A stretch of 64,000 nt of DNA from Deinococcus cellulosilyticus NBRC 106333 = KACC 11606 (GCF_007990775.1 NZ_BJXB01000005.1:62001-126000), one strand, 5' to 3'. Counted from the first letter of the stretch, positions 41,467 to 50,993 are shown. Notes: generated by a model from the sequence alone, not told the origin. Numbers and translations are program-made.

Positions 41467-41663
41467 ATCTAAGAGTCTATCTGCGCAGATGCCCCCCTTT
41501 GGATGCATCGCACACCAATTTCTTTTTTCTTCATGAAAGTGTAGTGAGGGGAACAATAAAAGGCCTTTTTCTGCGGGATGCATCCAAAAAGCCTCAGGGT
41601 GCAGATCAGCAATCAGGACGAAACACCTGACCTTCACCCTGGTGTTTCTTCAAGGAGGCACAC

Positions 41664-41870
41664 ATGAACCTTGGATTTCCAGAAATCATCATGATCCTTG
41701 TCATCGCCCTGCTGGTCTTCGGACCCAAAAAACTCCCTGAACTGGGCAAGAGCCTGGGGCAGGGCATCCGTGAGTTCAAGAAAGGCACCCGCAGCCTGCA
41801 AGACGATCTCTCGGATTCCCTGAAAGATCCTGAGCCTGCTCCCGTCCCCGTGACCGAGAAAGCCAGCTGA
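41664..41870 (+). CDS. tatA: Sec-independent translocase protein TatA
   Basis: 68 residues: one N-terminal membrane helix, the Phe-Gly hinge in LLVFGPKKLPELGKSLGQGI, and an acidic amphipathic tail. AAGGAGG is 7 nt upstream. TatA oligomers form the pore for folded proteins. It is immediately followed by tatC, and a Tat-signal protein comes next. Confidence 0.94.
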   Translation: MNLGFPEIIMILVIALLVFGPKKLPELGKSLGQGIREFKKGTRSLQDDLSDSLKDPEPAPVPVTEKAS

Positions 41871-41872
41871 AC

Positions 41873-42640
41873 ATGCAGACCGTTCCAGGACAGGGGGTTG
41901 CCTTCAAAGAAGCGCCCCTGATGGACCACCTCGAAGAGTTGCGTCTGCGCCTGATCTATGGTCTGGCGTTCTGGGGAGCAGGTTCAGCACTGGCCTACAC
42001 CTACCGTGACCAGCTCATGGAGGTGCTGAAAGGCCCCCTGCAGGGATTCATTCAGGCGGGGAACAGGGTGGAGATCGTGACCCTGTCGGTCACCGAACCC
42101 CTGATCACAGCCCTCCAGATCTCTGCTTTTGGGGGCCTGGTGGTTGCTCTGCCTTTCATGGTGTACCAGATCTGGGCTTTTGTGGCCCCGGGCCTCACCC
42201 ATGAAGAACGCAAATGGGGAGCCCCTTTTGTGCTGGGCCTCGGGCTGTCTTTTGCACTTGGCGTTTATTTCTGCTACCAGGTGATCCTGCCAGCGGCCCT
42301 GCCTTTCCTGCTGGGTTTTCTGGGTGGCATCACCAACCTGCTGTCCATCGGGCAGTACATCAGCCAGATGGTGACATACCTGGCGACTTTTGGTCTGGTG
42401 TTCGAGCTTCCCCTCACCATCTTCCTGCTGACCAGGGTGGGACTGGTGAACAGCCAGATGCTGTCTTCCATCCGCAAATACGCTGCTGTGACCCTGACCC
42501 TTCTGTCTGCCATCATCACCCCAACGGCAGATCCCTTCAATCTGGCCCTGATGGCCATTCCGCTGTACCTGCTCTTTGAGCTGGGCATCATTTTTTCCCG
42601 TCTGGCAGAGCGTGGGCAGGCCAGAAATCAGTTTTCCTGA
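41873..42640 (+). CDS. tatC: Sec-independent translocase protein TatC
   Basis: 255 residues with six membrane helices. Signatures: APLMDHLEELRLRL at the N-terminus (twin-arginine-signal receptor) and YQIWAFVAPGLTHEERKW. Starts 2 nt after tatA stops, so the two are coexpressed. No tatB in this window, which is the usual minimal TatAC set outside proteobacteria. Confidence 0.95.
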   Translation: MQTVPGQGVAFKEAPLMDHLEELRLRLIYGLAFWGAGSALAYTYRDQLMEVLKGPLQGFIQAGNRVEIVTLSVTEPLITALQISAFGGLVVALPFMVYQIWAFVAPGLTHEERKWGAPFVLGLGLSFALGVYFCYQVILPAALPFLLGFLGGITNLLSIGQYISQMVTYLATFGLVFELPLTIFLLTRVGLVNSQMLSSIRKYAAVTLTLLSAIITPTADPFNLALMAIPLYLLFELGIIFSRLAERGQARNQFS

Positions 42641-42797
42641 GCCTTTCAAAAAGTCTGTACCGGGTTCAGAAATCTGGCCTGCATCCAAATCCAGCATCCA
42701 CGCAGATCAGTTCCTGAGGCACACAAAGACCCTCAAAAAATTGAAGACCCTATTTCATGGACGGGGAGCCATCCCCGACCACACGGAGGCTATTGTC

Positions 42798-43664
42798 ATG
42801 GGCGAGAACAGATCCAACCGTCGGCAGTTTTTAGGTCAGCTGGGACTCATGGGTGCAGGAGCCATGCTGGGTTCCTGCGCAGTGGTGGCAGGTCCCAACA
42901 AGCAAAACATCGATCTGGATGTGCTGAATTTTGCCCTCAACCTGGAGTACCTTGAGGCCGAATTCTACCTCTGGGCGGCTTTTGGGACCGGCCTGAGTGC
43001 GGCAGATGCTGGAGGAGGTCCTGTGGCCACCGGGGGCAAGAAAGCCACCCTTTCTGCAGGCATCCAGCAAATTGCAGAAGAGATTGCCCGGGACGAGGAA
43101 GCCCATGTGCGTGCCCTTCGTGCCACGATCACCAAACTGGGTGGAACCCCTGTTCCCAGGCCCCAGATCGACATCGGTCCAGCATTTGCAGCTGCTGCAG
43201 ATGCTGCCAGTGGAGGAAAGATCAAAGGTTTCAGTCCCTACGCCAACGACCTGTTTTTCATGCATGGCGCCTTTGTGTTTGAGGATGTGGGCGTGACTGC
43301 ATACAACGGTGCTGCCACCCTGCTCACAGATTCTGGTGTGCTGCAGGCAGCTGCAGGCATTCTGGCCGTGGAAGCCTACCATGCGGGTGCAATCCGCCAT
43401 TACCTGTATGAAAACAGAACCACCCCTGTGGCGGCTGGCCTCACCGTTGAGGACGTTGTTGCGGCCATCTCTGCCCTGCGCGGCAAAGTGGGTGGAGGCA
43501 AAGACGAGGGCATCACCAAAGGAGGCAAGGCGAACATTGTGGCCGCCGATGCCAATGCCATTGCCTATGCCCGCACCACCCGTGAAGTGCTGAACATTGT
43601 GTACCTCGGAGGCAGTGCCAAAGGCGGTTTCTTCCCGAATGGTCTGAACGGCACCATCAAGTAA
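42798..43664 (+). CDS. exported ferritin-like domain protein with Tat signal
   Basis: 288 residues. The N-terminus NRRQFLGQLGLMGAGAMLGSC has the twin-arginine motif, a hydrophobic core and a lipobox-like GSC. The mature part is a ferritin-like fold (LNFALNLEYLEAEFYLWAAFG; AEEIARDEEAHVRAL) of the type annotated as desiccation-related in Deinococcus. GGAGG lies 8 nt before the ATG; a GC hairpin (42762-42777) is just upstream of it. Metal binding is suggested by the E..ExxH pattern. It follows tatA-tatC directly and probably travels through that system. Confidence 0.87.
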   Translation: MGENRSNRRQFLGQLGLMGAGAMLGSCAVVAGPNKQNIDLDVLNFALNLEYLEAEFYLWAAFGTGLSAADAGGGPVATGGKKATLSAGIQQIAEEIARDEEAHVRALRATITKLGGTPVPRPQIDIGPAFAAAADAASGGKIKGFSPYANDLFFMHGAFVFEDVGVTAYNGAATLLTDSGVLQAAAGILAVEAYHAGAIRHYLYENRTTPVAAGLTVEDVVAAISALRGKVGGGKDEGITKGGKANIVAADANAIAYARTTREVLNIVYLGGSAKGGFFPNGLNGTIK

Positions 43665-43696
43665 AACCCTGGCCCATCTCCACAGTGGGCAAATTG

Positions 43697-43724
43697 AAAA
43701 CCACCCTTCAAGAAGGGTGGTTTT
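43697..43724. terminator. bidirectional terminator
   Basis: AAAACCACCCTTC pairs with GAAGGGTGGTTTT, 2-nt turn, between the ferritin-like gene and ttcA. Confidence 0.93.
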
Positions 43725-43741
43725 GTTTGTGCAAGGCTGGG

Positions 43742-44653
43742 TTAAAGCAACGGCAATTCTTCCAGCTGATCCTCAAACCGTTCGGGTTTGAAGTCCTGCT
43801 GGTCAAATGCGATGTCCCCTTCATCCACCTGCGTGTCTCTGGTGAGGCCCCTGAAATCGAAGAGGTTGGGGTCCAGCAGGTGACTGGCGCTCACATGGCT
43901 GAGGGCCCGGAAGATGTTGTTCAGGCGGCCCGGACTCTGCCTTTCCCAGCTTTCCAGCATCTCGCCAACAATTCTGCGCTGCAGGTTCTCCTGGGAGCCG
44001 CACAGGTTGCAGGGAATGATGGGAAATTCCCGGGCGCGGGCGTAACGCTCGATGTCCTTTTCGGTGCAGTAGGCCAGTGGGCGGATCACCACGTTCTGGC
44101 CATCATCGGAGACCAGTTTGGGGGGCATGGCCTTCAGGCGGCTTCCAAAGAACATGTTCATGAAGAACGTCTCCAGGATGTCGTCCCGGTGGTGGCCCAG
44201 GGCAATCTTGTTGGCCCCGATCTCTTTTGCGAAGGTGTAGATGGCTCCCCTGCGCAGACGGGAGCACAGGCTGCACATGGTTTTGCCTTCGGGGATTTTT
44301 TCCTTGACCACGCTGTAGGTGTCCTGCTCCAGGATGTGGTGCTCCACCCCCAGGTTTTGCAGGTATTCCGGCAGGATGTGGTTTGGAAAACCCGGCTGCT
44401 TCTGGTCGAGGTTCATGGCGACCAGCCTGAAGCTGATGGGGGCGCGTTTCTGCAGCTCCAGGAGGGTGTCCAGCATGGTGTAGGAGTCCTTGCCCCCGGA
44501 CAGGCACACCAGCACGGTGTCGCCGTCATCAATCATGCCGTAGTCGGTGATGGCCTGGGCGACCTGGCGTTCCAGCTGCCGTTTCAGGCGGTAAAAGTTG
44601 CCCGAATGCTCTTTTTCGGGGGTTGGGTGGTCCTGCATGGGTGCGTCCTGCAT
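43742..44653 (-). CDS. ttcA: tRNA 2-thiocytidine(32) synthetase TtcA
   Basis: 303 residues. PP-loop LVCLSGGKDSYTML, then the two conserved Cys pairs (MCSLCSRLRRGAIY and PCNLCGSQENLQRR) that hold the iron-sulfur cluster. The enzyme thiolates C32 of tRNA. TACAAT (44668-44673) lies in the tail region between this gene and the kinase; a leaderless GTG at 44662 is an alternative start to the ATG chosen here. It follows the histidine kinase gene by 37 bp but has this own promoter. Confidence 0.92.
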   Translation of the reverse strand: MQDAPMQDHPTPEKEHSGNFYRLKRQLERQVAQAITDYGMIDDGDTVLVCLSGGKDSYTMLDTLLELQKRAPISFRLVAMNLDQKQPGFPNHILPEYLQNLGVEHHILEQDTYSVVKEKIPEGKTMCSLCSRLRRGAIYTFAKEIGANKIALGHHRDDILETFFMNMFFGSRLKAMPPKLVSDDGQNVVIRPLAYCTEKDIERYARAREFPIIPCNLCGSQENLQRRIVGEMLESWERQSPGRLNNIFRALSHVSASHLLDPNLFDFRGLTRDTQVDEGDIAFDQQDFKPERFEDQLEELPLL

Positions 44654-44690
44654 GTCAATCACGGTCCATTGTACGGGATGCAGGGCTTCA

Positions 44691-45938
44691 TCATGGGAAG
44701 GCAACCACCACTTTCGCTCCCCGGATGGTGTTTTCCAGGGTCAGTTTTGCATGGTGCAGCTCGCAGATGCTGCGCACCACCTTCATCCCGATGCCGAACC
44801 CTTCAATCCCGGGATGTTGTGCTTCATGGTCTTCCAGCAGTTCTTGCGGGAACCCCTGTCCCTGATCACGCACAATCAACTGGTGGCCACTGAGAATCAC
44901 CCGGATTTCCCCATCCTGGGTGTAGCGAATGGCATTGAAGATCAGGTTTTCCACCAGACGGCTGAGGGTGATGGCGTCGCCTGTCACCGTGGTGGGGTTC
45001 CCTTCAAATTCCAGCGAGAGGTTTTTCTTGAGGGCCAGCGGAATCATCCGGTCAATCACTGCGGCGGTGATCTCCCACAGGTCCACGGGTTGCAGCTCCA
45101 GAGGGCTGCCCTGCAACCGGGTGAGGGTCAGCAGGTTGACGGCAAGGCGCTCGAGGTGCTCGGTGTTGCGGTGCAGGGTGCGCAGTGCAAGCTCGTACAC
45201 CTGCAGATCTCGGGGTTTGGAGAGGGTGTATTCCAGTTCGGCCTTCAGGGCGGTGAGGGGGGTGCGGAGTTCATGGCTGGCGATCCGCAGGAATTCCAGT
45301 TCGGCTTTGCGGGTGCGTTGCAGGGCGTCCAGGCTCTCTGCAAGGGCACGGGCCAGCAGGCCCACCTCGTCTGGCCTCTGCGTCTCAGGAATGGGCTCCG
45401 GTTGATCCAGGGTTTGCACCCGGGCCGTCAGTTTTTTGAGGGGTTTGAGGTTCTGTCCCAGCACCCAGCCTGACCCGAGTGCCCCCAGGATGGACATCAG
45501 CAAGGTCAGGGGAAAACTGACCACCCCATAAGACCTCAGGGTTTCCTGCAGGGACGCAAGCGGACGGCCCACTTCCACCTCAAAACGTTCATTGCTGACC
45601 CGGTAGATGTGCCACCCACCCACATTGCTGAACCCTTCCCGGACCGCCTCGGGCATGTTGCGGAATCCACTTTCCCAGATCACCCGGCCCTGTTTTTCGA
45701 TGCGGGCATCCACAAACTCGGAGCCCGAAGCCAGCGTTTGCAGCACCACATTGGGCAGGTTCTTTCCCTGGTAGAGGGTGGCGGAATTGAGCACCAGTTT
45801 GGACTGGTCCCGGAGTTCCTGGTTCATGTCCGAGAGGCGCACCTGGTACAGCACCACCCCGGAGAGCACACTGAGGGTGATGAGGGCCAGAAAGAGCACC
45901 CCTCCCACCCACAGAGAAAGGCGGGTTTGCAGGTTCAA
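44691..45938 (-). CDS. sensor histidine kinase
   Basis: 415 residues: two transmembrane helices (about 9-30 and 140-160) around an extracytoplasmic domain of about 105 residues, HAMP-like linker, HisKA with phosphoacceptor in ASHELRTPLTALK, and HATPase_c with NAIRYTQ (N-box), RDQGQGF (G1) and GIGMKVVRSIC (G2). The start is a TTG at 45938 with AGGAGG 5 nt upstream. It is 29 bp after the response regulator, forming a two-component system. The signal is unknown. Confidence 0.9.
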   Translation of the reverse strand: MNLQTRLSLWVGGVLFLALITLSVLSGVVLYQVRLSDMNQELRDQSKLVLNSATLYQGKNLPNVVLQTLASGSEFVDARIEKQGRVIWESGFRNMPEAVREGFSNVGGWHIYRVSNERFEVEVGRPLASLQETLRSYGVVSFPLTLLMSILGALGSGWVLGQNLKPLKKLTARVQTLDQPEPIPETQRPDEVGLLARALAESLDALQRTRKAELEFLRIASHELRTPLTALKAELEYTLSKPRDLQVYELALRTLHRNTEHLERLAVNLLTLTRLQGSPLELQPVDLWEITAAVIDRMIPLALKKNLSLEFEGNPTTVTGDAITLSRLVENLIFNAIRYTQDGEIRVILSGHQLIVRDQGQGFPQELLEDHEAQHPGIEGFGIGMKVVRSICELHHAKLTLENTIRGAKVVVAFP

Positions 45939-45967
45939 GAGGACCTCCTGAGGGGTGTTGCCATGAC

Positions 45968-46633
45968 TCAGGCTGTGGGGAAGCGGTAACCCACCCCTCG
46001 AACGGTCTCAATCACGCTGTCCCCGAGTTTGCGGCGCAGGTTGCGCACATACACATCGATCACGTTGGTTTCCGCATCGAAAGAAGAGTCCCACACCCGG
46101 TCCACGATTTCCTCGCGGGTAAAAAGGCGACCCGGATTGCTGCTCAGCAGTTCCAGCAGGCCCATTTCCTTGCCGGTCAGGTGGACTTCCTCGGGGCCCT
46201 TGAAGAACCGGCGGTTGGCCCAGTCGAACTTCATGTCCTGAAACAGCGTCTCCTGTGGGGTGAGGGTCTTGCCGCGCCGCAAAATCGCCCGGATGCGGGC
46301 AGTGACCTCCTGCAGGTGAAAAGGCTTGACCAGATAATCGTCTCCGCCCAGTTCCAGTCCGTGCAGTTTGTCCTGCAGCCCATCTCTGGCACTCAGAAAC
46401 AGGATGGGAAAGCTGTAGTCGTCTTTGCGGATGCGCCGGACCAGCTCAAAGCCAGCATCTGGCCCTTCTGGCAGGCGAATGTCAGCAATCATCACATCGA
46501 AAGGGTACAGGCCGATCAGGGTCTGGGCGGTGGTGGCATCACTGGCCTCATCCACCGCATAGCCCCCTTCACGCAAAAAGCGGGCCAGTGGGGAGCGGAT
46601 TCTTTCGTCGTCTTCCAGCAACAGCACTCGCAT
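45968..46633 (-). CDS. OmpR/PhoB-family response regulator
   Basis: 221 residues: receiver domain (RVLLLEDDERIRSPL with acidic pocket, phosphoacceptor Asp in DVMIADIRLP, Lys in YLVKPF) and winged-helix DNA-binding domain (VHLTGKEMGLLELLSSNPG, DVYVRNLRRKLGDSVIETVRGVGY). AAGGAG is 5 nt before the ATG at 46633. Partner of the kinase encoded downstream. Confidence 0.93.
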   Translation of the reverse strand: MRVLLLEDDERIRSPLARFLREGGYAVDEASDATTAQTLIGLYPFDVMIADIRLPEGPDAGFELVRRIRKDDYSFPILFLSARDGLQDKLHGLELGGDDYLVKPFHLQEVTARIRAILRRGKTLTPQETLFQDMKFDWANRRFFKGPEEVHLTGKEMGLLELLSSNPGRLFTREEIVDRVWDSSFDAETNVIDVYVRNLRRKLGDSVIETVRGVGYRFPTA

Positions 46634-46727
46634 GGTGGCTCCTTGGGGGAGGGGAAACACCTCCCGGTGATTTCAGTATCCCTGATCGGCTGAAAGAGAC
46701 ATGAAAGTGGACTGGAGGCCGCCCTGC

Positions 46728-47255
46728 TCAGGGGTCATGCTGGGTCTGGATGGACTGCGCCTTGCCATGAAAGGCCAGAGAGGCCAGCAAACGGTCCACC
46801 TGATCCCGGTCTGGCACAGACAGGAACAGGTCGTGTTGTTTCTTGACCTGAATGACCACCAGGCCATTGTGATCTCCTGTCTCGTGGAAGCTCTCGATGG
46901 CTGACCAGTGGGTTGTCCCCAGGCCCTCAATCTGCAAGCCTGCAGGGCTGAGGATGACCCGGGTCACTCCAGAGAAGAGAGGCATTTTTCTGATTCTGAA
47001 CCAGATGCCCCTCAGTCCTGCCAGAGTGACCATGCCCAGCAGGGACAGCAACAGGCCGATTCCCATGCTCCTGGGGTCCATCCCGGGCAGGAAAAAGATC
47101 AGCAAAACAACCATCAGGATTCCCCCGAAAAAGATGTTGTACACAATGAAACGGTCATGGTCCCGGGGAACCTGTTGAACCAGCACGGTCAGAACACAGT
47201 CCTCTGCAGGGGCCATGACCTCTGATGTGGGATGCGGGGTCTTCTTAAGGGACAT
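46728..47255 (-). CDS. membrane protein with PH-like domain
   Basis: 175 residues: two hydrophobic segments (YNIFFGGILMVVLLIFFLPG and MGIGLLLSLLGMVTLAGLRG) followed by a beta-rich part (VTRVILSPAGLQIEGLGTTHWSAIESF) like bacterial membrane-linked PH domains. No ribosome binding site is visible. It lies between two two-component systems, possibly unrelated. Confidence 0.6.
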   Translation of the reverse strand: MSLKKTPHPTSEVMAPAEDCVLTVLVQQVPRDHDRFIVYNIFFGGILMVVLLIFFLPGMDPRSMGIGLLLSLLGMVTLAGLRGIWFRIRKMPLFSGVTRVILSPAGLQIEGLGTTHWSAIESFHETGDHNGLVVIQVKKQHDLFLSVPDRDQVDRLLASLAFHGKAQSIQTQHDP

Positions 47256-47307
47256 GGTGTCTGGTCAGGTTTTCATCTGGAGTGGATCTGGCAGCAGGTC
47301 CAGTGTT

Positions 47308-48798
47308 TCATTCCTCGGCCACCACTTCCCGGTAAGGCAGCACCACGTGCACCACCGTTCCCTCACCGACTTTCGATTCAAACCACACCCGGCCCTGGTG
47401 GGCATCGATGATGGTTTTCACAATGGAGAGGCCCAGACCACTGCCCCCCTCATCACGGCTGCGGGACTCCTGCACCCGGTAGAAGCGGTCAAAGAGTCGG
47501 GTCAGGTGTTCTTCTGCAATCCCTGGACCATTGTCCCGCACCAGCAGATGCACCTGTTTGCCTTCCAGGTGGGCTTCCATGGTGACCCTGGTGGAACCCG
47601 CTTTCAGGGCATTGCTGACCAGATTGATCATCACTTGCTTCATGCGGGAAGGGTCTGCCATGAAGGAGAATTCCTTCCCTGCCACCTGCAACTCTGCCTG
47701 CCCGATGATGGGTTTCAGTTCGCGCTGCAGGTCCTCCATGAAGGCCATTGCCAGCATGGGCTGCATGTTCATGCTCACCGATCCGGCATCTGCACGGGCG
47801 AGTTCCAGCAGGCTCTGGATCAGGTGGGAGAGGCGTTCGGACTCATTCTTGATGATGGTGAGGCTCTCTGCTTGCTGCGGGGTGGGGCTGGTGCGCCTGA
47901 GCAGGTACCCTGCGTGTCCACCAATCGCTGTCACAGGGGTGCGAAGTTCATGGCTGGCATCGCTGGTGAAGCGCCGCTGGGTTTCAAACGACTTCTCAAG
48001 CCTGGCCAGCACATCGTTGATGGTGGTGGCGAGGGACTCCACCTCGTCGTGGGTGTTGGGCACCGGAACCCGCTGGCTGAGGTTTTTCTCGGTGATGGTT
48101 TCTGCTGCCGCCTGCACGTAACGGAGCGGCTTCAGGGCGCGTGCAGAGACCCCGTAGATGGTGATGCCCATGCCCACAATCGCCAGCAAGGTGACAAAGA
48201 ACAGCACGGTTTTCAGGGCCGTGAAGACATCCTCGATTTCGGTGACGTCACGGGCCAGCAGCAAGATGCCGGGGTACACGGGTCCAGCGAGGCTGCGGTT
48301 CAGCAACTGCACGGGCAGCAGGCGGGTGATCACCTGCAGGTGCCGGGTCTGCTCGCCCACCTGAACGTCCAGTTCAGAGAAATAAGGTTGTTCCTGCCCA
48401 TTGCGGATGATCTGGGCGTATTCGTAGGAAGGCAGCGTCAGGGCCTGCCCAGCCCCGATCAGGCCGTCCAGGTTGGGGCTGCGCACAAAATTGGTGGGGA
48501 TCAGCCGTTCATCTTTGAGGTTCGAGAGCTCATTCTCGGGCAGGGCGTAAATGTCCACCTGCCCATAAAGGTCAGGGAGCAAAGCCCAGGCGGCATCATC
48601 CAGGGTGACAATCCAGCTGTAGCTTGCCCCGGGAGCATGGTTCACTTTGATCGCCTGTTCCATGCTGCGGATCAGGTCAGCCCGGATGTTGCTGTCAATG
48701 ATGCGGGTCATCACACTGAACACGGTGAGCATGATGAAGCTCAAAATCAGGCCCATCACGGTGGTGTACAGCAGGGTCAGTCGCCAGCGTAAAGTCAT
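47308..48798 (-). CDS. sensor histidine kinase
   Basis: 496 residues: N-terminal membrane helix, a long extracytoplasmic domain of about 150 residues (WALLPDLYGQVDIYALPENE), second helix (TVLFFVTLLAIVGMGITIYG), HAMP, HisKA (SDASHELRTPVTAIGGHAGY), and HATPase_c (NLVSNALKAG, RDNGPGI, EGGSGLGLSIVKTII). A TAAACT box 9 nt before the ATG and GGAG inside the gap both support the start at 48798. The response regulator at 49161 is 362 bp upstream, separated by heptad arrays and a terminator, so the pair is probably regulated apart. Confidence 0.92.
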   Translation of the reverse strand: MTLRWRLTLLYTTVMGLILSFIMLTVFSVMTRIIDSNIRADLIRSMEQAIKVNHAPGASYSWIVTLDDAAWALLPDLYGQVDIYALPENELSNLKDERLIPTNFVRSPNLDGLIGAGQALTLPSYEYAQIIRNGQEQPYFSELDVQVGEQTRHLQVITRLLPVQLLNRSLAGPVYPGILLLARDVTEIEDVFTALKTVLFFVTLLAIVGMGITIYGVSARALKPLRYVQAAAETITEKNLSQRVPVPNTHDEVESLATTINDVLARLEKSFETQRRFTSDASHELRTPVTAIGGHAGYLLRRTSPTPQQAESLTIIKNESERLSHLIQSLLELARADAGSVSMNMQPMLAMAFMEDLQRELKPIIGQAELQVAGKEFSFMADPSRMKQVMINLVSNALKAGSTRVTMEAHLEGKQVHLLVRDNGPGIAEEHLTRLFDRFYRVQESRSRDEGGSGLGLSIVKTIIDAHQGRVWFESKVGEGTVVHVVLPYREVVAEE

Positions 48799-48871
48799 TC
48801 TGCTCCAAGTTTAGGGGTTTTGGTAAGAAAAAGGGCATCGAAATGCTGAGAAAGGGCAGGAGGTGAGACAA

Positions 48872-48927
48872 GCAGAAGGCAGAAGGCAGAAGGCAGAAGG
48901 CAGAAGGCAGAAGGCAGAAGGCAGAAA
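48872..48927 (+). repeat. perfect heptanucleotide array (GCAGAAG)7
   Basis: Seven perfect copies of GCAGAAG from 48872 to 48920 plus a final GCAGAAA (48921-48927). It is the longest and cleanest array in the window, likely the youngest. Confidence 0.98.
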
Positions 48928-49085
48928 TTTGTTACCACCCATGTAGGGGCAAATGGGCATTGGAGCCAGGATGCGGTCCCTCGTATTGTGCAAGACAGCA
49001 TGCCTCGCCCGATTGTCAGCAAGGGCCATCTGGAAGCCAGGTGCAGGCCTTCAAGCTGCTTACCCTCAATTTGCTTTCCAGCAAA

Positions 49086-49120
49086 GCTTTCTGCTTTCTG
49101 CTTTCAGCCTTCTGCAGCAA
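49086..49120 (-). repeat. opposed heptad array
   Basis: GCTTTCT, GCTTTCT, GCTTTCA, GCCTTCT, GCAGCAA: complement orientation to the (GCAGAAG)7 array about 160 bp away. Its end blends into the terminator arm. Confidence 0.8.
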
Positions 49121-49156
49121 TAGAAAAAGCGCCAGAAATGGCGCTTTTTCTATTGC
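49117..49156. terminator. bidirectional terminator of the response regulator gene
   Basis: A 17-bp perfect stem: GCAATAGAAAAAGCGCC (49117-49133) and its complement (49140-49156) around AGAAAT. Confidence 0.93.
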
Positions 49157-49160
49157 TTTC

Positions 49161-49838
<678 letters not shown>

Positions 49839-50005
49839 GAGTCCAGTATAGGGTCGCACTCATGAGAACAGAAGTCCTGATTCTAAAATTTCTTTCATTT
49901 ATGAGAGCTTTTCAGGGCTTGTGAAGCAAAGATAAAGACACCTTCATCTGGGAATTTGCCCTTCCAAAGGTCACTGCGCCAGATGGACCACAGAAAGCGT
50001 ACAGA

Positions 50006-50545
50006 TCACACCCAGTGGAACACGTACACGTTCTCATTGGCGAAATCCTTCAGAGACTCTCCATCAAATTCTGAGAAGACCGCCTCGGGAGGAGAGCCCT
50101 GGTAGGTGCGTTCACAGACCAGGGTCACGTCTGGTTCTGCCCGGCTGCACAGCCTGCGGCTCATGTTCACGGGAAGGCCGTAAACCGCCAGGGTCACCCC
50201 GGCGTTCAGAGACAGGACTTCCCCGGTGGCAATGCCGATGCGCAACTGCAGGTGTGCACCAATGCGCTGGGCAGCCCCGATTTCATGAATGCGCTTGTGG
50301 CATTCCTGGGCCAGCCTCAGGGCGCTTTCCACCTTGTTGCCGTCGAAAAGGCACACCAGGGCGTCCCCCTGGTGCTGCAGCACCCGACCCCCGAACAGCG
50401 CCACCCGCAGGTAGCCCACCTGCAGCACTTCACTCATGACCTCGCCGTACTGTTCCAGCGTCATGCGCTGGGCCAGTGCCGTAGAGCCCACCAGATCCAT
50501 GAAGACCACCGTGACGAATTGTTTGGTCGGGGTGCTGATGCTCAT
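50006..50545 (-). CDS. class III nucleotide cyclase, minimal catalytic domain
   Basis: 179 residues, only a cyclase domain: FVTVVFMDLVGSTALAQRM (first metal Asp), HQGDALVCLFDG (second metal Asp), RIGIATGEVL, and the transition-state pair in LPVNMSRRLCS (Asn-x3-Arg). No sensor or membrane part, so it would be soluble and controlled by a partner. Class III enzymes make cAMP or cGMP. Its start overlaps the previous gene's stop (ATGA), so that gene's product is the likely partner. Confidence 0.82.
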   Translation of the reverse strand: MSISTPTKQFVTVVFMDLVGSTALAQRMTLEQYGEVMSEVLQVGYLRVALFGGRVLQHQGDALVCLFDGNKVESALRLAQECHKRIHEIGAAQRIGAHLQLRIGIATGEVLSLNAGVTLAVYGLPVNMSRRLCSRAEPDVTLVCERTYQGSPPEAVFSEFDGESLKDFANENVYVFHWV

Positions 50546-50970
50546 TTCAACAGGTAGAAACCGTGGGTGGGGGGGAGGGTGCTGAAACTCACCCAGTCAC
50601 CGGTTTTGATTCCCGGAACTTCATGGTCCAGCATGCCGCAAACCAGAGGAATCCTGGCCTGCACAATGACGAAGCCTTTTTCGGTGCGACTGACCCTGCC
50701 CACCCCCTCAAGGGCAGAGATCTGGGAAACCGCAAGCACTTCTTCCTGCTGCTCGGTGGGGGTCAGGGTGCTCAGGACCGGGTGCACAATCACGCGAGCC
50801 GGGCCGGGTTTGGCGATGTAAGGGCCGGTGCGGTCAAACAGGTACATCACCTGTCCGCCAGCCACAAATTCCAGCAGAACGCTGCCTTCTGGCTGCGGAT
50901 ACAGGATGCCCTGCGCTGCATCTGAACGGAAGCGTTCGATGAATTCTTCGATGGAGTTCTCCAGTACCAC
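50542..50970 (-). CDS. hypothetical protein coupled to the cyclase
   Basis: 142 residues, beta-rich in appearance (GSVLLEFVAGGQVMYLF; VSRTEKGFVIVQARIPLV), without signal or membrane segments. The start is a leaderless GTG at 50970: TACACT (50978-50983) is 7 nt upstream. The frame continues further to 51072 but would read through a heptad array. Coupling to the cyclase suggests a regulator or effector; I cannot name the family. Confidence 0.65.
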   Translation of the reverse strand: MVLENSIEEFIERFRSDAAQGILYPQPEGSVLLEFVAGGQVMYLFDRTGPYIAKPGPARVIVHPVLSTLTPTEQQEEVLAVSQISALEGVGRVSRTEKGFVIVQARIPLVCGMLDHEVPGIKTGDWVSFSTLPPTHGFYLLK

Positions 50971-50993
50971 TCCAACCAGTGTACACGCATTTC

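Larger units (their letters stand above)
48799..49160. other. 362-bp gap between kinase and response regulator genes
   Basis: Contains two opposed heptad arrays, a 17-bp inverted-repeat terminator and no gene that I can support. Confidence 0.7.

Noticed and set aside
47215..48792. A 525-residue plus-strand frame opposite a histidine kinase
   Set aside because: Antisense of a gene with complete kinase boxes.
48872..48927. Repeat array considered as CRISPR
   Set aside because: Units are 7 bp without spacers, and no cas genes are present.
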